From Phallusia fumigata (taxonomy: Eukaryota; Chordata; Ascidiacea; Phlebobranchia; Ascidiidae): DNA of 48,511 nt. The position numbers were made by a program, and so were the translations under genes. The notes beneath the pieces were generated by a model, which saw nothing but the letters and a program-made list of their open reading frames with translations, had not been told where the DNA came from and made no database searches. The stretch covers positions 1 to 48,511 of the forward strand of contig QXVZ01030320.1 in assembly GCA_008931825.1 (NCBI GenBank), written 5' to 3'. This document shows positions 35,568 through 47,374 of the stretch, piece by piece (positions within the stretch are counted from its first letter, which is position 1; each line of letters begins with the position of its first letter).

Positions 35568-35960
35568 ACTTTGATAACATTTTCCGCATATAGCATTACC
35601 CTTTATTAGATTTGACATATATTCGATAGCTCATTATATTGGGTTTCAAATGTCGTTGGCATTTTTAGACAGAAGTTTTTCTACAGGCATAAACACATGC
35701 AATTGGTTATTGGTAGTGGTGTTAGTATGGGGTGACGAGTTTCAGCACAAAATATCTATACCTTTTAATATCCAACCTAATCATTTCTAACATCATAATA
35801 ATGTTAATATCTATGTCAAAAGCATGATTTTAACCCTACAGCCACACTGACCAATAGGCTGACCAGTAACCTTGACAGAGCCGCAGCAAACTGGACATCC
35901 AACACTGAACGAGCTTTTCCAACATGGTTTCAGTTTGGGGCTATACATTTAACAACTAAG
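35568..35960 (+). repeat. Module A repeat, diverged copy between PHPT1 and NCKIPSD
   Basis: Signatures 'attgggtttcaaatgtc', 'ggcataaacacatgcaatt', 'aaaagcatgattttaaccc', 'cacactgaccaatagg' and 'gagccgcagcaaactgg' in module A order. With the following module B fragment it fills most of the 1-kb gap before NCKIPSD. Confidence 0.65.
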
Positions 35961-36087
35961 CATTTAAACAAGTATTTAGGACTGTAAGGATAATTGGTTG
36001 GTCGATCAAGCTCAACGTTTAAACAACCACTAGGAAGCATCCTATATACCCAAGTTTTGAATTTCAATACATTTGGACTAAGGTATG

Positions 36088-36275
36088 TGAAAAACTGAAT
36101 GAATCCAAATCAAAGTCACAGAAGACTAAATATACTTTCAGTGTATCAACAATTAAAATAGGAAATTTAACTGTGATATAGTTCATTAAACATTGTTGCT
36201 TTAGGATTTACGTTTTGGGGGCCTGTGGGTGAATCGATGGGGAAAAACAGAGTGAAAACAATGTGTCCCAATAAT
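36088..36275 (+). repeat. Module B repeat fragment
   Basis: Contains gaatccaaatcaaagtcac, 'ttttgggggcctgtggg' and 'aaaacagagtgaaaacaatg' with the middle deleted. It lies just downstream of the NCKIPSD stop codon. Confidence 0.65.
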
Positions 36276-36347
36276 TTTAAAAATATGATCATATCACATG
36301 ATTATTACGACAACAATATAACATATTTGTTAACAATATACATTAAA

Positions 36348-39300
36348 TCACATTGTAAACAGGGAAAATTCATGCAAAATATTGTGGACAATTTTTTTGT
36401 CAAATTCTATAACAGTTCGAAATGGTATTTCGGAAATGTCCTCAACTTCGATGCGGTGAAGTATAGTGACTATTTCTGCAGACCGGTGTTTCGTTTCAGA
36501 ATAGGAAGAATTTTTGATGATGCTTAAAAGCAAATCTAGGCACTCAGTTCGAAGCTGAAATGCAAAAATTGTCATGCTATTAGGTGGCATTAATTTGTTA
36601 GATACTCTTCTAAAACATCTTTTAGGCGAACCATTGCAGTCCACCATGAAAATAATTTATAAGGTCAACTAAAATTTGTTAAATGCTATTAATATCATGT
36701 CCTGAGCTTTAGTGTGGTATAACAAAACAGGTCCCAAATGCCATTCTGGCTATCAAAATAAAAAACGCACTGCTGCACAAAGCTAATCACCTATTAACAT
36801 TTATAGTATTTTTACTAAATTTACTAAAAATGGCAAGATTTCCCAAAGTTGCAATCCCAGTTGCATTATGACTTATTATAAAAATGAATAGTGTTGTAGA
36901 ATTCCTATACAATTGATCCCACGAACAAATTGTCATTACTTGGATGCATAAATCTAGAGATGTGGTCAATAGGCGATCTCAATATTTTCATTGCACATAG
37001 AATACGGTCCCCTTAAATCCACATACACTATTTTTTTGGTTACAATGCATGTATATTTGCTACCCTTATTCAAAGGGGTAAAAAAGTGAAAAATGATTGA
37101 ATCCAACCTAAAATCACAAAATACTTTGCATTATAACAACTAATAAAATAAAAAAAACTTCCAAATGACTTACTTTGTTGTATATTGCTGTTTTAAAAGT
37201 TTTAGGTTTTGGAGGCTTGTTGGTCAACAAATGGGTGAACTGGTTTTAAGATTTGTGAGTAAACAACTTCAGAATACTCTACCATGTGTGAAAATTGACC
37301 AAAACATGGGAACAAAATCGCATCAAACAAAACAAAAAACAAAGTGAAAACAATGTGTCCTTGTCATGGAATGGGACCCATAATTACAATAACTTTTTGT
37401 CTCATTAAAAGAAGGAACATGTCTCTAGCATAGGACAATAATTTCTGGGCGGTATGCAACCTCACCAAAAATATCTGAGTTTATTTGCAAAAAAGCAACA
37501 TTTTTGAGATGTCAGGGCATCCACTAGAGTAAGGTAAAATTTAAAATGACCAAAAAACACTCCATTTTAAAACTAACCTGAGAGCCAGCAGATAAATCTG
37601 CAATATTTCTTGTTAATATATCAATAAGAACCAGTAAATCATTGGTGTAGAGAAATGAGCTGGCTGTCTCTTTAAGAGAAAAAATGTCTTGCAAAAACTT
37701 TAACACTGAATTTGGTGGTGGAGAAGTATTTATCCAATCCCCCTCCTCATTTACTTTTACTGGATCCTCTGCAAAAAAACTATCTGTCAACTACATGATC
37801 TGTTAGATGCTAAAATAATTATATATTAGCCAACCTCCTCTATTGCAGAGAAGCATAACTTTTTCACTCAAAGTTGTGCATGTTTTTTTTTTGACTGATT
37901 GCATCACCAAATTTTCAGAGGGTACTGAAAGCAAAATAAATGCAATATTATGGCATAGAATCAACTTTCCAGACTACAGTATAGCTCTTTTTTAAATAAC
38001 TAGAAGGGTGGCTTACCATATATAGACATTCTATTATACACTATTACCCAATATTAAAAGATGACATATTTCCCACATTATATTACCTTGGGTCTTAGTT
38101 ACCAGCGCTATTTATGACATGATTGTTTCTGCTGGCAGAAATGCATGGGTCCCCACACATGCAAAGTTCTACATATTGCGTTTTTCTGAAAACATGCCCA
38201 GGCTATAGATGTAAACAAAGCATTCAGCGCACCACAAAAACATGTGTCACAAACTGTCCACCAAACATTTCATGGCAAAACGACATGGACAAGCTCGGGG
38301 TAGAAAAAAACGAAGAAAAAAACAAAAAACAAACCGAGTGAAAACAATATGTGTCCCCTTCAGGAAAGGAACCCATAATAAAAGTTGAGGCAAACCACAT
38401 CAAGGACAGAAAAACAACATCAACATAAAGATTCTCGCCATGTACAAAATTATGACTGATCAAGCAAATGTAGAAAAATGGAAGGGTGGCTTTTATCATA
38501 TTGCCATTTTATGAACACTACAACCGAATGTAAAAAAGATAAGCATTTAAAACATTGTTATAAATTCAGTCCCATTGTTGCCCAAGCTTTTTATGTTGTT
38601 GTTTCTGCAAGCAGACACACATGGCTTATCATGCCAAGATTGTAAGGTATTGGTATTTATGGTGAAACAAAGCAATCGGTGCACTGCATGGCGAAACCAC
38701 TACTGCTTTAAAGTTACCCAGCTAAGGGCACATGCTTATGACTCCAACTACAATCTGTTTTTTTACAGGGTTCGAACCTGGGACAATCCCAAGTAAGNGA
38801 CAAACAACATCTTCATAGATCGTTTTATTTTAAAAAAAACCTAGAAACATGCAGTAAAAGAACATGATGAGGTAGTTTACTGCAAATCAAACAGGAGGTG
38901 CAGGATGAAAGAATATTTCTGTGCAAAATGAAAGCAGTGCTGGTGGCATAAACCAAAGCCAAGCCTATTTACAGGCATATCCTGCTTTTACATTTTAAGA
39001 TGCACATCTATAATTCTTTCTTTTCGAATAACAGTTTCATTCAGTTATTTACTTTCTACTTTATAAGGTCCCATCCCCCTTTTTCCTTCTTTAATCAGAA
39101 TCTTTTAATTGGTAGTGTTGTTTTTAAGATTCTGAACAAAACAAATATTAAAAACTAGAGAGGTGGCGTTCTCGATATTTTCATTCCATATACACTACCA
39201 CCTCAAAATGATGTTCTCCACATATACCCCTTTCTTTGTTACATTGGATATATTCTCAATACCCACATTACATTGGGTCCCTAATTCCCTTCGCATTTTA

Positions 39301-42300
39301 TAACATGATTGAGCTGCTAGCATAAACATATGGGTCCCCACACACATGCAATTACTGAATAGTAGTGATTTTTTTTTAGAACGTGATTGGTTTAAAAATC
39401 AGTTTTACAAATTTAAACAAAAAGTAAAGATTTCCACTTATAATTTAACTAAATCATTTCCTACATGATGTCAATTTCAATCTCAATGTGAAAAGCATGA
39501 ATTAAACCCCACAGTTACACTAACCAATAACTTGACCTGCATTGACCTTTAGCCGAGCCGTAGCAAAATGTACAAACAACCCTTTGCAACGCGGTTTCAG
39601 CAACACGCTTTAAATCCAACAACAACATTGCGCTTTTTGTCCAACCAAATATAAGCTTATATGCTACTGTGCAAGAGGAAGGGGACCCATAATTACCATT
39701 TAAAATCCAACCAAATTGTTTCTAACACCATCTCAGTTGCAATCTCAAAAGCATGATTTAAACCTAATAATTGCACTAATAGATACATTGACCTGCAGTA
39801 ACCTTTAGTGTAAACACTTTGCATTGAACCAACTATCAAAATAATAAACTTCTAGGTGACTTACTTTATTAAATTTTGCCGTATTATATATTATATTTTT
39901 CGGGATTGTAGGAAAACTAATTAGTCAACTGGGGAAAAAGTGCATGACATCAGATCACCATTTACCAGAAATCTGAACAACTTTTTCTTGACAAAATAGT
40001 TGGAACGAAATGACATTAGACAGAAAAAAATTAAAGAAGGAACAGAGTGAAAACACTTTGGGAAAACAAACACTCACATTAACTCATTTGCATGCTATTA
40101 AAACAGTTGGGAATAAAATTGAAACAAACTAGAGAGGTGGTATTCTCCACATTGTCATTCCACATACACTACTAGCTCAAAAGGATGTTCTCAACATGTA
40201 CCTATTTCTTTATTACATTGGATGTATATTCAATACCTGCATTACATTGGGTCCCTAATTCCCTTGGCTTTTTATAGCATGATTGTTTCTGCTAGCATAA
40301 ACATATGGGTCCCCACACACATGCAATTACTAAATGGTAGTGATGTTTTTAGGACATGGTCAGATTAAAAATCAGTTTTACAAATTTAAACAAACCGTAA
40401 AGATTTCCATTTATAATCTAACTAAATCATTTCTCAATGTCAAAAGCATGATTTAAACCCCACAGTCACACTAGCCAATAGTTTTGACCTTACACTGATC
40501 TTTGGCCGAGCAGCAGCAAACTGTAATGACCCTTACCAACACGGTTTCAGCAACGCGCTGTAAATCCAACAATGTGCTTGTTGACCAACCAAATATAAGC
40601 TTATATGCTACTGTACAAGAGAGTGCAACTGTAAATGAGAGCAAAGTTATTGTAACGTGTTATCGTTACAGTGTTATTTAGCAAATGCATCTCGGTTAAC
40701 ACTACGCAATCATGTAAAGCAGCAGTGTAGTATCAACAGCTGGGATTCGTCTGTCATAAAAAATGATAATCTCTTTATACATGTTAGGAGGTGTTGCAAG
40801 TACGATACATACAACTACAAAGTAATACTAACCATACGGCAACGAAATGGCAGAACTAAAAATTAAAAATGAACAAATAAATTGTTGTACGGCACTGTCT
40901 TCTACATCGCAAAAACAACAAACATATTGAGGTCATCACTGCCTAATTGTAATCATCAAACGCCAGTCTTGCTGCACTGAATAAACGCATGTTTATGTGT
41001 GAAGTAACAGCTTGTTACCAACCGCAGAGCACAGCAACGCTCATGTTGTAAACTCGTCAATCACTCCCTAGCATCAGGTAGTTTTGCATTTGGGACAAAT
41101 CAGACAGCGCTTAAAGGTAAAAAATGGGTAAATCCAAATTAAAGTCACAAAATACTAATATTTATAAAATACTTTGCATTGCATCAACCATTAAAATAGG
41201 AATCTTCTAGGTAACTTACTTTGTCAAATATTGCAGTTTTAAACATTTCACATTTTGGAGGCAAGAGGGTGAACCGGTGGGTGAACCGATGGGTGAACTT
41301 GGGTAAAACGTTGTCAGTACACAACTTTAGATAACCATCTATCATGAGTGAAAATTTGAAAAAATTTGAACAACTCCTTCTTGACCAAAACATGGGAACA
41401 TACTTGCATTAGACAGAAAAAAATAAAAAATAAACAGAGTAAAAACAATATGTGTCCTCTTCATGGAAGGGGACTCATAACAACTAATGAATTATTTGAA
41501 TACAATTTGAATTGTTGACCTTCAAAACATATATTTCATAAATATAAATAAGTCAATCAATTTATTTGAGCAGTTATCAAATTTGGGAATCTTTTGTCCT
41601 TTTATTCAAGTTGATGCACTCAAAAACCACATAACTATTAATGATTACAAATACAGCACAGGGTATTTAAATGTAGACTATGTGTATGTGACAGTTTGTC
41701 TGCCCAGAACTATAATAGATTTAAGTGTCTTTGCATTATTTTAACTCACCTGTAGTAGTTTCATTCGTAAAGAGGGTCTAGTTTCCATTTGGTAATATGT
41801 TGCAAGTGTGACAATAGCAGCAAATTCATCCAAAGACACTATCCGTACACAATCTTCTTTACTAGACTCAGTCTTAAAACAGACAAATATTTGTTGAATA
41901 AATACGAAACTAGGAAAGCATAAACCTCTGGGTTCTCATGCAATTTCTGAATAGTAGTAATGTTTTTAGGAAATGATCAGGTAAAGAATCAGCATGAAAA
42001 TTTAAACAAAAGGAAAAGATTTCCATTCATAATCTAACCAAACTATTTCTTACATCATACATAAAATATTGCACCATAATGACATGTTATACAAACTGTC
42101 TAAATTTCATCCAATTCGGAGATTGTTCAACTATTTGCCCCATTTTAGGGGGCTAGTGGGGTAACTGCTGGGGCTATAGGGTAAAACACATCAAATATTG
42201 CACCACAATGACATGTTATGCAAACTGTCCAAATTTCATCCAATTCGGGGATTGTTTAACTATTTTGCCCCATTTTAGGGGGCTAGTGGGGTAACCGCTG

Positions 42301-45300
42301 GGGCTATGGGGAAGCCATAATTATTTCATAAATGACAGAATTGATACTTATAACTAACTATGACCCAACCTACAAAGTTCAAAAGGCTAGTAAGTTAACT
42401 GCCAGGGGTATAGGGTAAAACGAAGCAACAAATCCACAAAAATAACATGGTATACAAACTGTGTATATGTCTTCTAATTCAGACATTTTTTAAAGGGTGG
42501 CTTTTTCCATATTGCCATTCCAAAAACACTATCACTCACTTTATAAGGGACATATGTAGACTGCATTATTTGGGTCTATGAGGTCGAACAAAGAAATCGA
42601 TACACCATGGCATGGGCGCAACTAGGGGGTAAGTTTGTCGGTATGCCAAGTCCCTTTCCATCTGTGGCATGTAACTTCAAAACTGAATATTTGGGGTTAA
42701 ACAGGTGAAGAATGGGTGAATCTAACCTAAAGTCACTAAGTCCTTTGAAATACATTGCATTGTATTAACTAGCAAAGTGGGAAACTTCTAGGTTACTTAC
42801 TTTATAAAATATTGTTGTTTTAAAAAGCTTTGGGAGCCTGTGGGTCAATCAATGGGTGAACAGGTGCAAAAAGTTGTCATTTACATTTTTTCCCATCTAT
42901 CATGTGTGAAAATTTGAAATAGCTGATGACTCCTTCTTGACCAAAATGTGTAAACAAACTCGTGTTAGACAGAAAAAACAGAGTGAAAAACCCATCATTA
43001 AGCATTTTAAACTTACTTGGCTTAATATTTCTATCCTAAATAGGAATGAAAATATCCTATTTTTAGGGCATAAAAAGAGTGTAAAATAGGTAAACCAAGC
43101 CATAACTCTTTGACAAGTGGCCAACATCCAAATTTCCAACGTTAGACAGAAAAAAAAAGTAAAAACAAAAGCAACACATAACAACTTGATTTAGGAAACC
43201 GTTGTGCTTGTAAAAACTTGAAATTTTATAAACAGTAAATATATTTTATCATTACTGCTTTTTTGAAACATTTTAGTATTTGACTTGTGTTTTGACACTT
43301 ATACCCATATTAATTTAAACTTATTTAATTAAAAACATACCAGTAAGCGTAAAATATCATTCAATATGTTAGAAATTTTTAATTCATCATCATCAATGGC
43401 CCAGTTTCTCTGCTGTGCATCATCTTTTATTTCAGCAAGGTTTGCAAAAGCCAAGCCCAATAATTCCATATCAGGATCATTTGAATTCTAGAAATAAACT
43501 GAAATGGTGTCATTTGTCACTATATTCCACCACCACAGTAGTTTCAACAAGGGGTTTGTTGTCCAATTTCCAATACACTGTGAGAAACTAGAGAAGTGAT
43601 GTTTTTCATGTTGCTGATATTTTCTGCCATATATTTTCACATTATATCCCAAATTTTCATGGCATTTGTTAAGATAATTGTGTCTGCAAGCATAAACGTG
43701 TTGGTCGCCGTACACATGTATTTGCTAATCGGTAGTGTTGTTAATAGGGCATAGTCAGTTTAGGATTTGAAATTTAAAAATTAAACAAAAAGTACAGAAT
43801 ACCTTTTAGAATCCAACCAAATCATTTTTAACACCATGTTAATTACAATATGTGTGTTAAAAAAATGTTTTAAACCCTATACCTACACCAACAGATACGT
43901 TGAATTGCAGTAACCTTTGGCTGAGATGCAGCAATCCGGTCTACACACTTTAAACAACCTTTTCCAATGCAGTTATCAATGTTATTGCAGTTAACTACCA
44001 TAGAAGAAAGCATAGATATTGGTACTTTTTCAGGGTGATATAGCAAACATATTTTGGTTACCTATAAAACAAGCACAGCCTAATTTTTACAAGCAAAAAA
44101 CTACCCTGTTGTCACAAGTAAACATCTTCTTTATAGGTGAATCAGTGAGCTCATACCAACTGTTGCACTGTATCAGTCATAAAACACTTTGTTTTTAGTG
44201 CTATTATGCATTCAGTGCATAATTCTTTACGGTGTTGTGCAAGACCTAAGAAGCAGCCTTTCTGTAATGATTTTAAATTTCAACTGATTGGCCCAATAGT
44301 TTTAACCTTTATGGCCTGTGAGTAGGAAAACCCTTTTGCGAGCATAAAGGGGCCACAAAATAAGTAAACTGAACTAAAACTCAAAAAATACATTCAAGTG
44401 CTTGACTTGTACCAACCATCCAAAAATATATAGGTTATTCACATTGATATGTAAAGAGCAGTGATATATACATTGCAAATTTTACATTTTAGAGTCCTGT
44501 GGTCAATAGGCAAGCAGGGATAACAACATAACTTCAGCTGTCTTTCTGTTACGATGAAATTTGAAGAAATTCAGATGACTGTTTGTGGACCAAAACGTAT
44601 AAACAAACTCATGCTAGACAGAAGAAAAAACAGTGAAAACAATATGTGCCCCTTCGTGAGGTGGGACCCAAAATTAACAACTTGGGGACCTGTGGGCCAA
44701 CTATTAGGTAAAATTGGGGTACAAAAAAAAAACTGTCAGTGCACAACCTCTTATCTATCAGGTGTAAAAATTTGAAGAAATTTTGGCAACTTTTTCCTAA
44801 CCAAAACCTGTAAATGAACCTGCTGTTGTATAGTGAAATGAAAACAAACAATGAGAGTTCTCCAAACACAAATTTTAAACACAAGTTCACACTTGTTCAA
44901 TAAAGCTATCTTACCTCCTGTTTTGGTAAGGTTTGTACAATTTTGTTCATGACTTTTGACAAAGAAGGAACAGAATTTCCAATTAAATCAATACAGGATT
45001 CTAAGAGATCTCTGTATTCAACAAAAAAACTTTATAACACCACTGAGAAGGTGATGTAAAAATATACTTGCGCATTAAACCTTGATCTTGCAAGTGACAT
45101 ATTGGAGTGATACTGAGTCAGTTCAAGCAGATCTGAACCCAGGGACAATGGAACATCTTCAATATTGTGGGACAATACTGATGCTGCATAGTTGGATTTC
45201 TCTGCAGTTGTCATGCTGGCATTTATCTTTTCTGATTGAAAAGGGGGTAGGGGAGCTTCGGCTAAGTAATATAAACTATTAGGGATTAGCTAAACATACC

Positions 45301-46945
45301 TTTATTTATTTATTTAGGTACAAACTACATAGTAATGATCTATACTGACCATACAGTGGCAAAATGCAGGAATAAAATTAAAAATGAACTACAAGGGTGG
45401 TGCTCACCATATTGCCATTCCACATACACTATTACCCCATNTTTAAACAACCCACGAGAAGCACCCTATATATGTACATTTTAAGTTTCAACACATTTGA
45501 ATTAGTATGTCTGAAGTAATGGGCATGTCAACAAAAAACTGAATATGTGGGGTTAAAAAGGTAAAAAATAGGTGAATTCAAACTAAAGTCACAAAATACT
45601 TAAAAATATTTTGTACTGCATCAACCATCAAAATAGGAAACTTCTAGGTAACTTACTTTGTTGAATATTGCCGTTTTAAAAATTTTACGTTTTGGGGGCC
45701 TGTGGGTGAACCGATGGGAGTAAAAGGCGGTCAGTGCACAACTTTAGATATCCATCTATCATGTGTGAAAGTTTAAAAAATTTAAGAACTCTTTTTTGAC
45801 CAGAAGTGGGAACAAACTCATGGAAACAAAAAACTAAATATTTGGCATTAAAAACATAAAAATGGGTGAATTTAATCAAAAGCATAAAAATCATTCAAGA
45901 TACTATAGCGCCCCTGCGACTTTTGTCACGTGTTTATGAGCACATGAAACAAGCGAAGTGCGTCTATTGCCTTTTTCGTGTTGCCTGCGCCCTCTCTTGT
46001 AGTTTTCAGCTTGCGGGTCATTCTATTATTTCGCGTGTGAAATAAACAGCCGCTACAATACTTTGCATTCTATCAACTAATAAAATAAGAAACTTCTATG
46101 TGACTTATTTTGTTAAATATAGCCGTTTTAAACATAATATGATTTGGGGACCTGTGGGTAAACTTGGGTAAAAAATTGTCGGTGCACAACTTCAGATGCC
46201 CATCTATCATATGTGAAAATGTAAACAACCTTCTTGACCAAAAAAAACTCGCATTAAACACAAAATAAGAGTAAAAACAAAATGTGTCCCAATAGTATAA
46301 AAGGGGCCTATAAAAGTGCTGTGTTGCACTGTTTTCTACATCGCAAAAAACACACATATATATGTATATATTGAGGTTACCGCTGCGCAATTATAGCTTG
46401 AATTTAAGACAGCGCTGTACAAAATAAAAGCCTGTTTGTGTGCAAAGTAGCAGCCTGCTACCAACTGCTGAGAGTCACACCACTTGGGTGGTAAACTTGT
46501 TAATGATTCCCTTCACATACTTTGTACCAACAAATCAATTGACATGTGCATTTATTATGTTTAAAAATTTGAACAAAAGAGTGAACAAAATGTGTGTCAG
46601 AACAGGTAACATGTTATTTTTTGATAAGACTGTCCTCATACACACCTTTACTACTGCAAGTTGGTGGAGGTGGAGGGGGAGCTTTCCTTTTAAAAGAGTC
46701 TTTTTTATCACCATGGGTGATAGCAATAATACTTTGCTTGTGCTTCGTTAATTTTCTGATGAAAAAAAACATATGTCAACATTGCAACTGTTTTGTATGT
46801 CAGGGTAACACACATCCAAAAAACACAAAAAAACTTACTCTAATATTAACTTTTCCTCATTTGTAAGTTGACCTCCTTTGCTTGATGATTTAACAGCAGC
46901 AATTGCTCGGTTCACAGACAAAAGAACAGCAGTTTCTGAATTCTT
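36348..46945 (-). CDS. nckipsd: NCKIPSD/SPIN90 homologue, partial (N-terminus off the right edge)
   Basis: SPIN90 activates Arp2/3 to nucleate linear actin filaments and binds NCK and N-WASP. Exons seen (minus): 46945-46839 (SVNRAIAAVKSS, matching the helix after SH3), 46755-46646 (KAPPPPPPT, proline-rich linker), 45231-45081 (SLGSDLLELTQYHSNMSL), 45011-44915, 43487-43341 (IKDDAQQRNWAI), 41872-41750 (ATYYQMETRPSLRMKLLQ), 37924-37835 (LSEKVMLLCNRGE), 37768-37578 (NSVLKFLQDIF, NDLLVLIDILTRNIADL), 36554-36348 (C-terminal helices, stop). These match the SPIN90 leucine-rich (DUF2013) domain in order. The donor at 45081 (AAG then GTTTAA) is weak but required by phase. Exon 41872-41750 ends in phase 0 while 37924-37835 starts in phase 1, and about 110-120 residues expected there are not found, so at least one exon is missing. 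The SH3 exon must lie beyond 48511. Confidence 0.92.
37072..37388 (+). repeat. Module B repeat, near full length
   Basis: Runs from the 'attgaatccaacctaaaatc' start block through 'taggttttggaggcttgt', 'aattgaccaaaacatggg' and 'aaaaacaaagtgaaaac' to the hairpin end 'tcatggaatgggacccataa'. Intron of NCKIPSD, antisense. Confidence 0.75.
37996..38385 (+). repeat. Module D repeat
   Basis: Starts with ctagaagggtggcttacc, carries 'gacatgattgtttctgctgg', 'gcatgggtccccacacatgc' and 'cacaaactgtccaccaa', and ends 'gtgtccccttcaggaaagg' followed by aacccataa. Confidence 0.75.
38478..38797 (+). repeat. Module D repeat, cut by the N at 38798
   Basis: Begins 'ggaagggtggcttttatc' and continues with the module D blocks ('gttgtttctgcaagcagac', 'caatcggtgcactgcatgg'). 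Its last part contains ggttcgaacctggga, which resembles a tRNA-type B box on the opposite strand, but no tRNA fold is evident. Confidence 0.5.
38798..38798. other. Single N: contig join
   Basis: Ambiguous base within the NCKIPSD intron interval where exons are missing. Sequence before and after does not overlap visibly, unlike the join at 19396. Confidence 0.8.
38799..39150. other. Non-repeat sequence after the contig join
   Basis: I searched the minus strand here for the missing SPIN90 exons and saw no conserved block. No other feature noticed. Confidence 0.35.
39155..39666 (+). repeat. Module A repeat, full-length copy
   Basis: Starts ctagagaggtggcgttctcg; blocks 'ttgggtccctaattccctt', 'atgggtccccacacacatg', 'gacctttagccgagccg' and 'aacgcggtttcagcaacacg'. 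Its first 125 bp are almost identical to 48386-48511, indicating recent spread. Confidence 0.8.
39815..40056 (+). repeat. Module B repeat, partly deleted
   Basis: Contains 'gcattgaaccaactatc', 'aacttctaggtgacttactt', 'ttttcttgacaaaatag' and 'aacagagtgaaaacactttg'. Lies directly between two module A copies. Confidence 0.65.
40129..40620 (+). repeat. Module A repeat, full-length copy
   Basis: Starts ctagagaggtggtattctcc; same order of blocks as 39155-39666 and the same tail (aatataagcttatatgctac at both ends). About 1 kb from its sister copy in the same orientation. Confidence 0.8.
41115..41482 (+). repeat. Module B repeat, full-length copy
   Basis: The most complete module B: 'gggtaaatccaaattaaag', 'tctaggtaacttactttgtc', gaggcaagagggtgaaccgg with two further gggtgaac units, 'tgaccaaaacatgggaac', 'acaatatgtgtcctcttc' and the end hairpin 'cttcatggaaggggactc'. 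Confidence 0.8.
42064..42317 (+). repeat. Tandem duplication of module C, unit about 129 bp
   Basis: Two direct copies beginning aaatattgcacca (42064 and 42193), each containing 'aatttcatccaattcgg' and 'ttttagggggctagtgggg'. The same block occurs singly at about 3546, 12373 and 47539. Confidence 0.85.
42695..42996 (+). repeat. Module B repeat
   Basis: Contains 'aaactgaatatttggggtt', 'aacttctaggttacttactt', 'gggagcctgtgggtcaatc', 'ctccttcttgaccaaaatg' and 'agacagaaaaaacagagtg'. Confidence 0.75.
43588..43990 (+). repeat. Module A repeat, diverged copy
   Basis: Starts ctagagaagtgatgttt; 'ttgtgtctgcaagcataaac', 'gttaatagggcatagtc' and 'gcagtaacctttggctgag' follow in module A order. Confidence 0.65.
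44370..44825 (+). repeat. Two adjacent module B repeats
   Basis: A copy ending 'gtgccccttcgtgaggtggg' followed by acccaaa (to about 44672) is followed at once by the middle of a second ('gggacctgtgggccaac', 'gtcagtgcacaacctc'). The head-to-tail arrangement in one orientation suggests tandem growth. Confidence 0.65.
45441..45441. other. Single N: contig join inside a repeat
   Basis: The sequence passes from a module D start (ctattaccccat) straight into a block (tttaaacaacc) that precedes module B at 36014. Repeat sequence may have been collapsed or skipped here. Confidence 0.75.
45540..46312 (+). repeat. Module B repeats interrupted by a GC-richer insertion
   Basis: One module B copy (45540 to about 45850) is followed by a second whose start block is split at 45903/46058 by a 154-bp insertion. 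The second copy ends in a decayed hairpin ('tgtcccaatagtataaaagg'). Confidence 0.7.
45904..46057. mobile_element. 154-bp insertion with atac target duplication
   Basis: The segment begins tatagcgcccctgcgac and ends cagccgctaca, so the ends form a short imperfect inverted repeat (TATAGCG against TGTAGCG). The 4-mer atac flanks it on both sides (45900-45903, 46058-46061). Other module B copies show the uninterrupted site (aaaatactttgcatt), giving direct empty-site evidence. It is visibly richer in G and C than its surroundings and contains no open frame of note. Confidence 0.7.
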
Positions 46946-46984
46946 CTGGTAAAAATGTTTTTGTTTGTATATTAGGGTGGTTTT

Positions 46985-47370
46985 CCTTGTAAGTATGTTG
47001 TTTAATATTGTTTGTAGTATTCACCATCACATCAGTGCCTCATGGTTTGTTACGCAACGCAGCAGCTGTTGCAGCATAATGGCAAAAATCGGCATTGTTA
47101 GGTAATAGCATATCATTTTATACCAGCAGGCTGGTTGTTATAGACCAGGGTACTCTTGTTTAATGGAAGAGTCACTTGCGGCAAACCACAAACACCAGGG
47201 AGCAGCAAAATCAGTTTGGACAGTGTTACAGATACAATTAACAACAGTTATAGAAACAACACAAACACAATATTTATCAATATTAGGTTTTGTTTGAATC
47301 TTTGCAGTTGTCACACTGCAATGTTACAACACTATTGGTATAACATTGATACATGGAACAAACTTCTAAT
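46985..47370. other. Intron sequence upstream of the first visible NCKIPSD exon
   Basis: Minus-strand inspection shows no SH3-type block (ALYxF, WW, GYVP), so the SH3 exon is further upstream, outside the window. No other feature seen. Confidence 0.4.
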
Positions 47371-47374
47371 ACTA

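Noticed and set aside
38755..38797. tRNA-like B box (ggttcgaacc)
   Set aside because: No A box or cloverleaf found; lies within a repeat copy and next to a contig join.
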